In this document: positions 9,544 to 19,586 of the stretch, one piece after another
Position numbering within the stretch: the stretch's first letter is position 1
How the letters are laid out: each line of letters starts with the position of its first letter
Origin: Fischerella sp. PCC 9431
GTDB taxonomy: Bacteria > Cyanobacteriota > Cyanobacteriia > Cyanobacteriales > Nostocaceae
DNA length: 64,000 nucleotides
Direction: 5' to 3'
NCBI RefSeq assembly: GCF_000447295.1
Contig: NZ_KE650771.1
Location: forward strand, 5,938,482-6,002,481
Translations under genes and position numbers: made by a program
The notes under the pieces: generated by a model
What the model was told of the DNA's origin: nothing
What the model saw: the letters and a program-made list of their open reading frames with translations, nothing else
Databases searched by the model: none

Positions 9544-10674
9544 TTGGATATTTATCAAGCTTTTATTCGTCCGTTATTCTTCGATCTGCTTGATGCAGAT
9601 CCAGAGTGGCTGCACTATTCAACAATTCGCAGTCTTAGCTGGCTAGCAAACAATGGCGATCGCCCTCCTGCTAGTTTGGTCGTCAAACGCTTACACAATT
9701 CGTTGTCTGTTAATGATCAACGTCTGGAACAAACCCTGTTTGGTCTAAATTTCCCTAACCCTGTAGGCTTGGCGGCTGGGTTTGATAAAGATGGCGTTGC
9801 TACTAGTATTTGGTCGAGTTTTGGTTTTGGTTTTGCAGAAGTCGGAACTGTTACTTTTGTTGCTCAACCGGGTAATCCTCGTCCCCGTTTATTTCGCTTA
9901 CCCTTAGACAAAGCCGCTCTCAATCGTATGGGCTTTAATAACAGTGGAGCTGCTGCGATGGCGACGCGGTTAGCAAAATGTAAACAGCAGTTTGCTACAA
10001 CCATACCTATAGGTATAAACTTGGGCAAATCTAAGGTAACGCCATTAGAAGAAGCAGCCCAAGATTATCTCAATAGTTTTCGCCTACTCAAAGAATTGGG
10101 AGATTACTTTGTAGTGAATGTGTCTTCTCCCAATACACCCGGTTTGCGATCGCTCCAAGATGCAAAGATGCTGAGTTCAATTTTGGCAGCATTACAAACA
10201 GAGAATAATACACACAAGCCTATTTTTGTCAAGATAGCGCCGGATTTAGAGTGGGAAGCGATCGCTGACATTATTTCCCTAGCTCAAACTTATCAATTGG
10301 CGGGAATCATTGCTACTAACACCACTATTCGCCGTGATGGGCTGAAAACACAGGTAATTGCCAAAACAGGCAAATCACCTCAAGCAGAAGCGGGTGGAAT
10401 TAGTGGTGCGCCAGTGCGCGATCGCTCCACAGAGATTATTCGGTTTATTTGGCAGCAAACTCAAGGGAAAATACCGATCATCGGCGTTGGTGGTATTTTT
10501 ACCCCAGAAGACGCCTGGGAGAAAATTACTGCTGGTGCTTGTCTGATCCAAGTCTATACAGGCTGGATTTATTCTGGCCCATTGATGATACGTGGTATTC
10601 TCGAAGGGCTGCTTGCTAAGTTAGAACAAACAGGATTAAATTCCATCTCCCAAGCAGTAGGTATTGGTCAGTGA
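9544..10674 (+). CDS. pyrD: Dihydroorotate dehydrogenase, class 2 (quinone-dependent)
   Basis: 376 residues from a TTG start; the next residues [12 protein letters not shown] are the amphipathic membrane-docking helix found at the start of class 2 enzymes, so the TTG is preferred over any later [17 protein letters not shown] (about 75-88) is the FMN-binding signature and [13 protein letters not shown] carries the catalytic Ser that distinguishes class 2 from class 1 (Cys). GVGGIF near the C-terminus binds the FMN phosphate. It oxidises dihydroorotate to orotate in pyrimidine synthesis and passes electrons to membrane quinone. The stop codon lies inside the first unit of a heptamer array. Confidence 0.96.
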   Translation: MDIYQAFIRPLFFDLLDADPEWLHYSTIRSLSWLANNGDRPPASLVVKRLHNSLSVNDQRLEQTLFGLNFPNPVGLAAGFDKDGVATSIWSSFGFGFAEVGTVTFVAQPGNPRPRLFRLPLDKAALNRMGFNNSGAAAMATRLAKCKQQFATTIPIGINLGKSKVTPLEEAAQDYLNSFRLLKELGDYFVVNVSSPNTPGLRSLQDAKMLSSILAALQTENNTHKPIFVKIAPDLEWEAIADIISLAQTYQLAGIIATNTTIRRDGLKTQVIAKTGKSPQAEAGGISGAPVRDRSTEIIRFIWQQTQGKIPIIGVGGIFTPEDAWEKITAGACLIQVYTGWIYSGPLMIRGILEGLLAKLEQTGLNSISQAVGIGQ

Positions 10675-10733
10675 TCAGTGATCAGTGATCAGTGATCAGT
10701 GATCAGTGATCAGTTATCAGTTATCAGTTATCA
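10671..10733. repeat. Tandem heptamers: six GTGATCA then three GTTATCA
   Basis: Nine perfect 7-bp units in a row. The first unit contains the TGA stop of pyrD (10672-10674). Three GTTATCA units recur at 60951-60971. Confidence 0.95.
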
Positions 10734-10809
10734 ATCAGTGAAAGTTATTAACTGATCAATGGTAACTGGTAAGCAGCTACATGCCTACAATGATTTCACC
10801 CTTCAGCCT

Positions 10810-11544
10810 TTAGCTATTTTGTTCTTCTAAAGGGAAAAATTCCTTAGTTCTTGGTGAAAAACTCCAAGCGATACCATCTGGATCTTTGCTACGACTCCAC
10901 TCAGGAAAGTTTGGGTCATCTCTTCTTTTGTATACAGTGCTGGAATACACGTTGAGACGCTTCGCTAGTTCCGATTGAATTAGAGAACCGAAAACTAGTT
11001 GTTGTTCTAATGGTTGTTTAACTTCCTGATGTGTATGGGGTAGGGTTTCAGGTTCTGGTTCTACTTGCTGTGGTTGTGAGGGGGGTGATGCCAGTAAAGA
11101 TTCCATCATTTTATTATCCTTTGGATGAGGAAGTTCTTTTACTGGTTCGCTACTATCAAAGATGCTACCGAGAGTACTAGCAGTGATAAAGTAATACACT
11201 TTACCACCCTCTGTAGAGTTAACAACGCTGCCGGCAAATTCTGCTACTTTTGTATCCAGATAGCGTTTTGCCGTTTCTCCAGAAAAATTACCCTTAATTG
11301 CCAAGTCCATTGGGGTAATTTTGCCTTGATTTTCCCGAATTAACTGGTTAAACATCGGGTTCACTTCCAAACACCATTTTTGCCACTGATAGCGCTGCCA
11401 GATGTTGATAGCTAAAGCCAGAAAGATTAACGCCAGCCAAATTCGCCAGGTTGCGACCAGGAAAATTATTAAAAACGATATTGGCAAAAGCAGAACTAGG
11501 TATCCTTTGCCATAGTATTCTATTTTGTTTTCACTCATGCCCAT
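10810..11544 (-). CDS. Membrane protein with C-terminal helix-turn-helix-like region, unknown function
   Basis: 244 residues from ATG 11544; a TTG at 11553 and an ATG at 11538 are alternatives, none with a clear ribosome site. Two hydrophobic segments near residues 12-45 (GYLVLLLPISFLIIFLVATW, then LALIFLALAINIW) form a membrane hairpin. Residues about 70-120 (MDLAIKGNFSGETAKRYLD) resemble a small winged-helix domain, and the C-terminus (ELAKRLNVYSSTVYKRRDDPNF) looks like a second helix-turn-helix. Between them is a Pro/Gln/Glu-rich linker. I do not recognise the family. A membrane-tethered DNA-binding or regulatory protein is one reading, but it is inference. Confidence 0.55.
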   Translation of the reverse strand: MGMSENKIEYYGKGYLVLLLPISFLIIFLVATWRIWLALIFLALAINIWQRYQWQKWCLEVNPMFNQLIRENQGKITPMDLAIKGNFSGETAKRYLDTKVAEFAGSVVNSTEGGKVYYFITASTLGSIFDSSEPVKELPHPKDNKMMESLLASPPSQPQQVEPEPETLPHTHQEVKQPLEQQLVFGSLIQSELAKRLNVYSSTVYKRRDDPNFPEWSRSKDPDGIAWSFSPRTKEFFPLEEQNS

Positions 11545-11661
11545 TTTTGCCAAATGACTTTTAGGGAAATAATATTATCTTGGCAAAAATTGGGACAAAA
11601 ATTTGTAGTTTTTGTGTAATTGCCAAAAAATTTTCTCGGCAAAAGTGATGTTTTCGATCAG

Positions 11662-11810
11662 GGAAAGGGGATTGGGGACAAGGAGGACAAGAGGGACAAG
11701 AGGGACAAGGGGAACAAGGGGACACGGAGAATATTTTTGATTGATTCACCCAGTTTCCTACTCTCAGTATCTCCAATCCCCGATCCCCAATCCCCAATCC
11801 CCAATGGCAA
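11662..11810. repeat. STRR array (GGACAAG and CCCCAAT/CCCGATC units)
   Basis: Purine-rich GGACAAGA/GGACAAGG units from about 11665 to 11725, then, after a short unique piece, CCCCGATCCCCAATCCCC units ending at the stop codon of cobO. It has the same two-part structure as the array at 7547-7785. Confidence 0.85.
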
Positions 11811-12488
11811 TTAAAACTCAATTCCTGGTTGAGCTTTTACGCCTTGGTCACGAAAGGGATGTTTTACCAATGTCATTTCTGTGACTAAATCAGCACGTTC
11901 GATTAAATCTAGGGGTGCGCCTCGGCCTGTAAGAATAACGTGATTATCCACTGGTTTTTGTGCTAGACCCTGCAAAATTTCTTCTACACGCAAATATCCC
12001 AGCTTAATTGCAATATTTATTTCATCTAATAGTACTAGCTTAAATTCTGGCTTGCGGATATATTCTAATCCTTTTTCCCAAGCGGCTTGTGCTTTTTCAA
12101 GGTCGCGATCGCGATCTTGGGTTTCCCAGGTAAAGCCTTCACCCATAGCGTGAAATTCTAATTGGTCTGGCCAAAGGCTAAAAACCTTTTTTTCTGAAGG
12201 TTCCCAAGCACCTTTGATAAATTGGACGATCGCCACTTTGTATCCATGACCGAGCGATCGCAGTATCATTCCCAAGGCTGCGGTTGTTTTTCCTTTACCA
12301 TTGCCAGTGTGAACTATTATTAAGCCTTTGTCTGGAATTGCTTTTGCTATGCGTTGGTCTTGCACCTGCTTGCGTCGTTGCATTTTTTGGCGATACTGTT
12401 CGTCAGTCAAAGTTGAGGATGACGCTTCCTCAGTTAAGCGTTTAGCCTCTGTGTCTAGATTCAAGTCAGCAGAGTTGTCGGTATTCAT
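11811..12488 (-). CDS. cobO: Cob(I)alamin adenosyltransferase (CobO/BtuR type)
   Basis: 225 residues from ATG 12488; a GTG four codons upstream is possible. The P-loop HTGNGKGKTTAALG (about 60-73) and the C-terminal KHPFRDQGVKAQPGIEF are signatures of the CobA/CobO/BtuR family. The enzyme transfers the adenosyl group of ATP to the cobalt of corrinoids, in cobalamin synthesis or salvage. VLLDEIN near residue 147 is the Walker B-like strand. The first 50 residues are charged and poorly conserved. No other cobalamin gene or cobalamin riboswitch is visible nearby. Confidence 0.95.
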   Translation of the reverse strand: MNTDNSADLNLDTEAKRLTEEASSSTLTDEQYRQKMQRRKQVQDQRIAKAIPDKGLIIVHTGNGKGKTTAALGMILRSLGHGYKVAIVQFIKGAWEPSEKKVFSLWPDQLEFHAMGEGFTWETQDRDRDLEKAQAAWEKGLEYIRKPEFKLVLLDEINIAIKLGYLRVEEILQGLAQKPVDNHVILTGRGAPLDLIERADLVTEMTLVKHPFRDQGVKAQPGIEF

Positions 12489-12632
12489 AAGTAATTGCAC
12501 AAAATTAAATTCATTTAGTTGAGGGAACTCTTAACAGGGAATAGCTTGAAGAGTAATTAATTTTGTTTATGTACTTATCAGATTACCAAGATTGAAGCAA
12601 CTGTTATTTTTGGTCAGCGTTTATGGTTTTTA

Positions 12633-13081
12633 GGACTTACGCACTATACAAATTGGCTATTATTTGCATAATCGTTGGTTCACAACACAAGTGCGTTGGT
12701 TCACAACACAAGTTCGTTGGTTCACAACACAAGTTCGTTGGTTCACAACACAAGTGCGTTGGTTCACAACACAAGTGCGTTGGTTCACAACACAAGTTCG
12801 TTGGTTCACAACACAAGTTCGTTGGTTCACAACACAAGTCTGTTGGTTCACAACACAAGTTCGTTGGTTCACAACACAAGTTCGTTGGTTCACAACACAA
12901 GTTCGTTGGTTCACAACACAAGTCTGTTGGTTCACAACACAAGTTCGTTGGTTCACAACACAAGTAAGTCCGTAGCGATCGCATTCGTAAAGCCATCATT
13001 ACCCGGTTAAAATCGATAATACTCCTACAGAACCAAATATTTTCATACACATAATAGACAATTTGTACAGTGCGTAAGTTC
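12633..13081. mobile_element. MITE-like element with inverted ends, TA flanks and internal 21-bp array
   Basis: The ends form an inverted repeat of about 30 bp with three mismatches. The left arm runs from 12633 (GGACTTACGCACTATACAAA and on); the reverse complement of the right arm (13052-13081) begins GAACTTACGCACTGTACAAA. A TA dinucleotide flanks both ends (12631-12632, 13082-13083), as expected for Tc1/mariner-IS630 transposition. There is no transposase gene inside, so it would be mobilised in trans. The interior holds 14 tandem 21-bp units and about 85 bp of unique DNA with one HIP1 site. Confidence 0.75.
12674..12967. repeat. 14 tandem copies of a 21-bp unit
   Basis: Each unit reads GTTGGTTCACAACACAAG plus a variable triplet (TTC, TGC, TCT, or TAA in the last). 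Units are contiguous without spacers, so this is not a CRISPR. Since 21 is divisible by 3, all frames stay open and give spurious heptapeptide-repeat ORFs on both strands. The complement shares the core AACTTGTGTTGT with the array at 63526-63756. Confidence 0.95.
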
Positions 13082-13200
13082 TAGTTTTGAGGAACCTCAA
13101 TGTTGTGTAGAGAAACCCATTTGTGATTTTCGTGTTAGCGTTTGTTGATTATGTTAAAGCTTTAGCAATGACTAATGACCAATGATCGATGACAAAAGCC

Positions 13201-16200
13201 TTAAAATCTTGTTTCGTATTGAATTTCTGCTCGACTTTCATCAGTTAAATTGGTTGAACTTCTTATGACTAGTTGATCACTGAGTTGATAAAGCAAGTTG
13301 TAACGGAAGGATTCATTGCCATAAAAAACTCGTGATACTGAAAAAGAAATATCGTCAGAAATACCAATTGCTGCTTCTGCTGCTAAACTTAGTACTGAAC
13401 TTTCTCCGCTTGCAGTAGGCTGGATAGTGGGAAAAATCTGAAATTCTTTTAAACCGATCGCTTCAGCAAGTTGACTAATTCTGCCTTGGAAGTTTGCAAA
13501 TATCTCAGAATTGGTGAGAGTAGCAATACCGATGCTAGTTGCATCAGGTTGACCAAAGACATTGATAAAAGAACCTCCTAATAAAGCAACTATTTCGTCT
13601 TTTGTACGACTAGGCTCACTAGTTAGTTGTAAATTTTCAGATAATCTACTGGCTGGGCCTTGGACACTGGCTTCGATGCGAACGGTGTTGAAAGTTCCCA
13701 AGGCGTTGGGAGAAGAATCATTAATCTCGCTGGATGTGGATGTACTTGGTAATCGACTTCTGTTATATTGCGGAACTAAGGTGACTAGTTGCACATTCAA
13801 AATCGGGTCTAATCCCTGTTTCGGGGTGAATGTGACGGTTTGGTCATGACCACGCGCTAAGGTAAATCGAGTCACAAATAAATTGACTTGACCTTGTTTA
13901 ATATCTATCACTCCTTGAGGACGAGGATTAGCTAAAGTTCCGTTGAGGGTAATATCTCCCTTGGTGACAAAGCTGAATATTGGTTCTTGAGTGACACGCA
14001 CATCGTTATCGAGGATGACGCGGAAATCTGCAAATTCTACAGGTAAATTGATGGGCGTTGAACTGGGAGAAGGTGAAGAATTAGCTGTTTCTTGTGGCTG
14101 GCTTGGGGGAGTGTTTGTAATTGCCAGATTTGGTTTTTCTAGATATATTTCGCTATTTGTGACAGGATTTGTTACAGAATTATTTGCGGGTGTTGCACCT
14201 GTGGTTTGGGAAGTTTTAGCATTCTGATTTAAAGATATCTGACCGTTTTGAAGTCGCACATTTCCAGCTAATCGGGGTTTTTGTGCTGTGCCTCTAATTA
14301 CCACATTTCCACTGACTCCCCCTGTATACAATTGTGGTAGATTCAGTCTGAGGTTTTCTAAGACGACAGTGAGAGGATTAGTTTCTGCTTGTTGTAGGGC
14401 GTTTTGAGTAGCAAAAATAGGTAGAATCCCGGATGCTATTAATTGTCCCCGGCTATATTTTCCTTGCAGACCTTCAACATTGAAGCGATCGCCTGCAAGT
14501 CTGATTGTCCCTGTGACATCTGTCAATGGTTGGGAAAGGTTAGGTGATTTCAAGGTTGCATTTCTGACTGTGACAATACCATTAGTATTAGGCTGCTGCA
14601 ACGTACCACCAACTTGAATATCTACATTTCCCTGACCTTCAACCCAATTGACTTGGTTAGTCAAGGCATTTAAGATTGCTAAACCTTCATTTTCTACGTA
14701 GGCATTGACGTTAATCTGGTCACTATCTGGTTTGACAGTGGCAAAAGGCAAGCTTAAGGGAATGCTACCTACAATATCTACTGGTTCTGTACCTGTTCCC
14801 GTGACTGAGATATTGCTACCAAAATTTAAGCGAGCATTATTGTAATTAAAACTTAATTGTGCTGCTCGAATAGATTGCTGATTAACACTTCCATCCACCA
14901 ACGCTATTTCCCCAATTGCAGTGGGATTTTTCAAACTACCTGCTAAAGTCACAAGTCCATTGAAATTTCCTGTAACTTCTACAGGTAAATCTGGTACAAA
15001 AGGCTTGATCAATGCTACTGGAAATGATTCGATGCGCGCTTGTCCAGATAGTTGTTCTTGACTCAACTGTCCGCTAAAAGCCAGAAGTGACCCATCTAAA
15101 TTTACCCGTAGGGGTTGTAACCTGACAACACCATCTGCAAAAGAACCGTTAGCAATAACTTCATTAATTTTGTAATCACCCCACACCCAGTTAGAACCTG
15201 TGAGATTAAAACTAGTATTCAATGATTGCAAAGTTCCTGTAACTTGAATTTGCCCACTAATTGGGCCGCTTAATTCTGCTAAGGTTGGTATTCGTGCTTG
15301 TTGCTGTTGTTGTTTTTGTTGTGCTACTAAAGCTGCAATTTTGTTGTACAACTCTAATTTTGTTGCCAAAGATGCATTAGGTTTGCCAACAGAGACGGTA
15401 TTTAATGCTTCTGCACCAGCTAAATTTGGTGACTGTAAACCAGTGCTAATATCTGAAAAATCAAAAATATTCAACGCCGATAAGATATTCTCGATTCTGG
15501 CTTGGTCAAAGCTGAGTTGAAAATTTAATGGTTGATTACCTGTGATTGGAAGTTTACCACTGAGTAAGTAACGACCTGTACCTTGCCGCAATTCACCTTC
15601 TGATAAACTAAAAACACCATCAGCAAAATTAATCTGACCACGAAATTGATCGGCGGTAAGTCTACCAATTTTCGGCTGAGTTATATTCACATTACCTGCA
15701 ACGGTAGATTCGTTTAAATTAACGATAAAGTTACCCGAAGCATTTCCAGCCACAGGGCCAAAATTTCTCGCACCGCTAGGAATAAAACCTTCCACTACAG
15801 ATAAAGGAAAGTCTCGCAAATTGACTAAGAGATTGTCTCCTTGACTTCTACCAGTGGCGACAGTACCGTCACGTCGAACTAAAAATGAACTGGGACGATA
15901 GTTAGGGTCAAGGTTGAAGGCGATTTGGTCTTGTTGACCTCGCAGTTGCAGTTGGGTTCCTTGTTCTGGTTGATAACTAATCTGACCAGTTAACACTGGA
16001 TCAAATGCTAGTTGATTAACTTTAAAGTTCTCTAGTTGGATATTACCAGAAGCTATGGGAGTGCTGGGAGTGCCTTTGACTGTGCCATCGAAATCAAGTG
16101 TACCTGCGATCGCCACATTTCCAGGTAAATTCAAAGGCAGGGTTTGCAAGTTGTAATTTTGTGCCAATACATCCAAGTTGAAGTTTTGGATTTGGGGTGT

Positions 16201-18513
16201 AACTGTGTCTGCAAATGCGATCGCCACTGTCCCCGCAGCCCTCAAACCTGGTGCTGTTGCTTGTATAATGCGTAACTGCTCACCGTTCCATCGAAATTGG
16301 GCAGTTAGTGGTTGTTGGAGTTGGGCTAAACCTTGAGACAGGCGCACTTGTCCATTAGCTTGAATGGCGGATGGTCCAAATGATGCGACAGTTCCCGTTA
16401 AGCCAACTCGACCACTGAGTTGACCGCGTAAACTTTCAGAAAAAGTATCAAGTTGAATTTGATCAGCATTGGCAACTGCTTGCCATTTACCGTTATTAAG
16501 GCGAATATTATTTAAGTTTAATGTGCCTGATGCGACATTAACATTTGCTTGTCCCGCAGCTTGAATATCTGCAAGTTCAAAAGAGTTAGTTGTTCCCGAT
16601 AGGCGTAAGTTAGCACTAGCGATTTGACCCTGGATATTTTCAGCGAAACGACTCAGTGGAATTTGGTTAGCATTCGCTACTGCTTGCCATTTACCGTTAT
16701 TCAGCTGAATATCCCTGAGATTCACACTACTTTCTGCTAAATTGAGTCTAGCTTGTCCTGTGGCTTGAATATTAGCAAGCTCAAAAGAATCAGTCGTCCC
16801 AGCTAAATTAAATTCACCGTTGACAACTCCCTCGCGATATTGGGGCGGCACTTGAGCAAAATTATCTAGCTGAATATTATTAGCATCAACTACACCTTGC
16901 CAGCGTTTTTGTACAAGCTGTCCTTTTGCTGTGATTGTACCTCCTGCTATTTTGGCAACAGCATCTTGTAGCTTAATGACTCCAGAGTTATTGCTGTTGA
17001 TCGCAACTTCTAATCTCGCGGGATAGGTAGCAGCAGGTGCTTGTACCTGGGCTACTGCTTTGAGGTTACTAGGAACACCAGATATTTGCGTATTTACCGC
17101 TAGGTTGCCAATTTGAAATTGGGGTGAAGCTTCATAGGTTTTGGCGATCGCATCTCCTGGTAAATTCTGCCCTTGCAAGTTAAAAGCAACTTTGTTTTGA
17201 TTTCTTAGAGCAACTCGACCACTGCCAGTAATTTTACCCCCAACATTGGGAATAGCTTGGATATCAGCAAGAACTAGCTCATTGGGAGTAGCCCGTAAGT
17301 TTGTGCTAATTTGATTAAAAATAAGGCGGTCAATTTGAGCAGTCTTGACTGTACTAATATTTCCGGTGGCGATCGGTTTTTGTAATGGCCCCTGCACTTT
17401 GAAATTTGCTTGCACTGTACCAGCTATAGGTACTGGTGATTTTGCATTTAAAGAGTCTAAAACATTCTTGAGGTTAACTGGCTTCACCTGTGCTGTGAGG
17501 TTATATCCAGTTTGAGTATTGATTGTTCCTTGAGCTTGCACTGGTATACTGCCATAAAGCGCAGTCAGATTTCCAAGAGCAATCTGTTGATTTTGAAAAT
17601 TTAATTGACCCGTTGTATTGGTAATTTTAGTGGGAATATTCGCAACTTGTGCAGTGATTTGATTTAACCCTACACTTCCAAAAAGGGAGATTTCTGGCTG
17701 ATTCGGTTGTAACTGAACTGTTAAGTCACTATCCACACGACCAGCTTGTATATCGACTGGCGTCTCGACTAATCGAGAAAGATCCGATGCTAACAAATCA
17801 GCAGCATTAATCTTCAGGTTGATTTTCCCTGTACTGGGACGTGTATTACCAACAATTTGTAAATCGCCCCCGTTGACGGGTGTAGTGTTGATTTTAAAGG
17901 TAATTAGTTGATTTCGTTCTAATAAGCGAGCCGAGCCGTTAAGCTGATTAAATCCTACAGCCGCTTTCGGTTTTTTCGCTTGGGAAAATGGTTGTAGAGT
18001 TAAATCACCACCTTGAAGCTGAATTTGTTCTAATTCCGTTTGAATAAAACCAGCCTGTTCTTCTGCATTAGGCTTAATAGTTGTTGTCACCCAGCGACCT
18101 TGTTGATCCTGTGCAATATAAATATCAGGCTGGACTAACGTTACATTTAGCTTTAAAGCCCGGTTTTGGATTAGTTGCCAAGGATCAAATTGTACTTGAA
18201 CAGCTTTAATCTTAAGATTATCTGGATCGGTGGCAGTTGCAGGAACTGATGATGAGCCAAACCGCAAGCTATTCCAAGAAAAATCTTCGACTTTTCCCAC
18301 TTGCACAGGTCGTCCGAGTAATTGCTCAAGATTAGTTTCTACTAATGGTACTAATTTCTTGTTGAGAAACGTCCAAGCCCACCAAGCACCTCCTGCAATT
18401 CCAACTAGCAAAATCACACCAAGAGTTATTCCAGTACGACTTAATAGCAGGAACCAGAAGCGTCTGTTGGAATTAGACGGAGGTTGATTATCTGGAGTGG
18501 GAGAACCTGTCAT
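13201..18513 (-). CDS. tamB: TamB/DUF490 family envelope protein (translocation and assembly module)
   Basis: 1770 residues. One N-terminal transmembrane helix (about 22-48, FWFLLLSRTGITLGVILLVG) anchors the protein, followed by more than 1,500 residues of repeating beta-strand pattern (units such as ..NGKWQAVANANQIPL.. occur twice almost identically near 600-690). The last 250 residues form the conserved TamB domain, with EIVALLGG and a terminal EIQYETRF. Family members span the periplasm as a grooved beta-helix; they aid insertion of some outer-membrane proteins and lipid transfer between membranes, and plant plastids have a homologue. Internal near-repeats imply past duplication. A Gln-rich stretch (QQKQQQQQ) lies near residue 1065. 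The gene stands alone between a MITE and a long gap. Confidence 0.88.
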   Translation of the reverse strand: MTGSPTPDNQPPSNSNRRFWFLLLSRTGITLGVILLVGIAGGAWWAWTFLNKKLVPLVETNLEQLLGRPVQVGKVEDFSWNSLRFGSSSVPATATDPDNLKIKAVQVQFDPWQLIQNRALKLNVTLVQPDIYIAQDQQGRWVTTTIKPNAEEQAGFIQTELEQIQLQGGDLTLQPFSQAKKPKAAVGFNQLNGSARLLERNQLITFKINTTPVNGGDLQIVGNTRPSTGKINLKINAADLLASDLSRLVETPVDIQAGRVDSDLTVQLQPNQPEISLFGSVGLNQITAQVANIPTKITNTTGQLNFQNQQIALGNLTALYGSIPVQAQGTINTQTGYNLTAQVKPVNLKNVLDSLNAKSPVPIAGTVQANFKVQGPLQKPIATGNISTVKTAQIDRLIFNQISTNLRATPNELVLADIQAIPNVGGKITGSGRVALRNQNKVAFNLQGQNLPGDAIAKTYEASPQFQIGNLAVNTQISGVPSNLKAVAQVQAPAATYPARLEVAINSNNSGVIKLQDAVAKIAGGTITAKGQLVQKRWQGVVDANNIQLDNFAQVPPQYREGVVNGEFNLAGTTDSFELANIQATGQARLNLAESSVNLRDIQLNNGKWQAVANANQIPLSRFAENIQGQIASANLRLSGTTNSFELADIQAAGQANVNVASGTLNLNNIRLNNGKWQAVANADQIQLDTFSESLRGQLSGRVGLTGTVASFGPSAIQANGQVRLSQGLAQLQQPLTAQFRWNGEQLRIIQATAPGLRAAGTVAIAFADTVTPQIQNFNLDVLAQNYNLQTLPLNLPGNVAIAGTLDFDGTVKGTPSTPIASGNIQLENFKVNQLAFDPVLTGQISYQPEQGTQLQLRGQQDQIAFNLDPNYRPSSFLVRRDGTVATGRSQGDNLLVNLRDFPLSVVEGFIPSGARNFGPVAGNASGNFIVNLNESTVAGNVNITQPKIGRLTADQFRGQINFADGVFSLSEGELRQGTGRYLLSGKLPITGNQPLNFQLSFDQARIENILSALNIFDFSDISTGLQSPNLAGAEALNTVSVGKPNASLATKLELYNKIAALVAQQKQQQQQARIPTLAELSGPISGQIQVTGTLQSLNTSFNLTGSNWVWGDYKINEVIANGSFADGVVRLQPLRVNLDGSLLAFSGQLSQEQLSGQARIESFPVALIKPFVPDLPVEVTGNFNGLVTLAGSLKNPTAIGEIALVDGSVNQQSIRAAQLSFNYNNARLNFGSNISVTGTGTEPVDIVGSIPLSLPFATVKPDSDQINVNAYVENEGLAILNALTNQVNWVEGQGNVDIQVGGTLQQPNTNGIVTVRNATLKSPNLSQPLTDVTGTIRLAGDRFNVEGLQGKYSRGQLIASGILPIFATQNALQQAETNPLTVVLENLRLNLPQLYTGGVSGNVVIRGTAQKPRLAGNVRLQNGQISLNQNAKTSQTTGATPANNSVTNPVTNSEIYLEKPNLAITNTPPSQPQETANSSPSPSSTPINLPVEFADFRVILDNDVRVTQEPIFSFVTKGDITLNGTLANPRPQGVIDIKQGQVNLFVTRFTLARGHDQTVTFTPKQGLDPILNVQLVTLVPQYNRSRLPSTSTSSEINDSSPNALGTFNTVRIEASVQGPASRLSENLQLTSEPSRTKDEIVALLGGSFINVFGQPDATSIGIATLTNSEIFANFQGRISQLAEAIGLKEFQIFPTIQPTASGESSVLSLAAEAAIGISDDISFSVSRVFYGNESFRYNLLYQLSDQLVIRSSTNLTDESRAEIQYETRF

Positions 18514-18868
18514 TTTTATTTAAAAAATACTGCTGGGGATGACCCTAAAACATAAGTAGTACAAAAAGGCAGAAAGTACAAGGAGCGTAAATAAATTAAC
18601 ATTTCCCTTTTGAGCGTGTTTTTGTGTACACACTTTTTCATGTTACTTTTGTCTGCAATAGGAATAACTTTTTACGGTTATATAAAACATCTATCAAAAG
18701 CAGGGAAAGTCCAATTAACAGGTCAATCAGAACTAGTCCTTTGCGGAGATAACCTCCATTCACATTCATGCTTATGGCGATTTAGTCTTGATTTTTTTCT
18801 AATTTTTGTTATATTTATTTACATAAGTTTACAAAAAAGTAAAGCAAATATGCATAAGTGTTGGCACT
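18514..18868. other. Intergenic region between divergent genes
   Basis: A hydrophobic open frame overlaps the start of the next gene, but it has no ribosome site and no recognisable motif. I see nothing else; the promoters of tamB and the pentapeptide-repeat gene should be here. Confidence 0.4.
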
Positions 18869-19492
18869 ATGGACGCTAATGATCTTCTTGAGCGTTACGC
18901 TGCGGGTAACAGACATTTTTTGCAAGTCAGCTTGCAACGCGTTAACTTGAAAGAAATTTGCTTAGTGGGAATTAACTTGGGTCAGGGTAACTTAAGCAAG
19001 GCAAATCTATCAGGGGCTTGTTTGCGGGGAGCAAATTTAAATGAAGCAAATTTGGTGGAAGCAACTTTGTGGAGAACTGATTTAAGAGAAGCCTTATTAA
19101 TTTGGGCTGATTTGAGCAAAGCTTGTTTGATTCGAGCAAACCTCGTAAAAGCAGATTTACACAAGGCTGTATTAGCCAGAGCAGACCTGCGTCTAGCTGA
19201 TTTACGTTATGCTGACCTTAGTGATGCAAATCTGGAAGGTGCGGATCTGCGTTATGCTGATCTAACAGGCGCAAATTTGGCGGGTGCAAATTTGAGCAAG
19301 ACAAATCTCACAGGTGCAAATTTGAGTAAAGCAGACCTGTATCAAGCGAATATGACTAAAGCTATTTTGTCAAGAACAGATTTGCGTTACGCCGATATCA
19401 GTTGTACCAATATGGACAATATTGATTTGTGTGATGTAAATTTGAGTGGCGCTTGTTTGTCTGAATCATTACTTTTATACTCTTTGAATTAA
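18869..19492 (+). CDS. Pentapeptide-repeat protein
   Basis: 207 residues, of which about 30-200 are tandem A(D/N)LxX pentapeptides (for example ANLSGACLRGANLNEANLVE), about 34 units. These fold into a right-handed quadrilateral beta-helix. Cyanobacteria carry many such genes. No signal peptide or additional domain is visible, so it is probably soluble and cytoplasmic; some relatives act as DNA-mimics against gyrase inhibitors and others affect heterocyst glycolipids or transport, but nothing here points to one of these. A MITE lies about 95 bases downstream. Confidence 0.92.
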   Translation: MDANDLLERYAAGNRHFLQVSLQRVNLKEICLVGINLGQGNLSKANLSGACLRGANLNEANLVEATLWRTDLREALLIWADLSKACLIRANLVKADLHKAVLARADLRLADLRYADLSDANLEGADLRYADLTGANLAGANLSKTNLTGANLSKADLYQANMTKAILSRTDLRYADISCTNMDNIDLCDVNLSGACLSESLLLYSLN

Positions 19493-19586
19493 CAAATCAA
19501 ATCACTCATAGAAAAATTTAAGTTTTACTCAAAGTGACTGTGCTGTGCTTTATTCGTAGACAAAAATTGATTTAAGATAACTAATA

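Noticed and set aside
12674..12967. Possible CRISPR array
   Set aside because: Units are contiguous and there are no unique spacers; no cas genes in the window. Same for 63526-63756.
12623..13050. Several ORFs of 98-137 codons with heptapeptide repeats (VGSQHKF, CCEPTNL, RWFTTQV)
   Set aside because: They are products of a non-coding 21-bp array read in all frames; both strands are open because 21 is a multiple of three.
18610..18868. Hydrophobic ORF of 89 codons before the pentapeptide-repeat gene
   Set aside because: TTG start, no ribosome site, no motif, overlaps the better gene.
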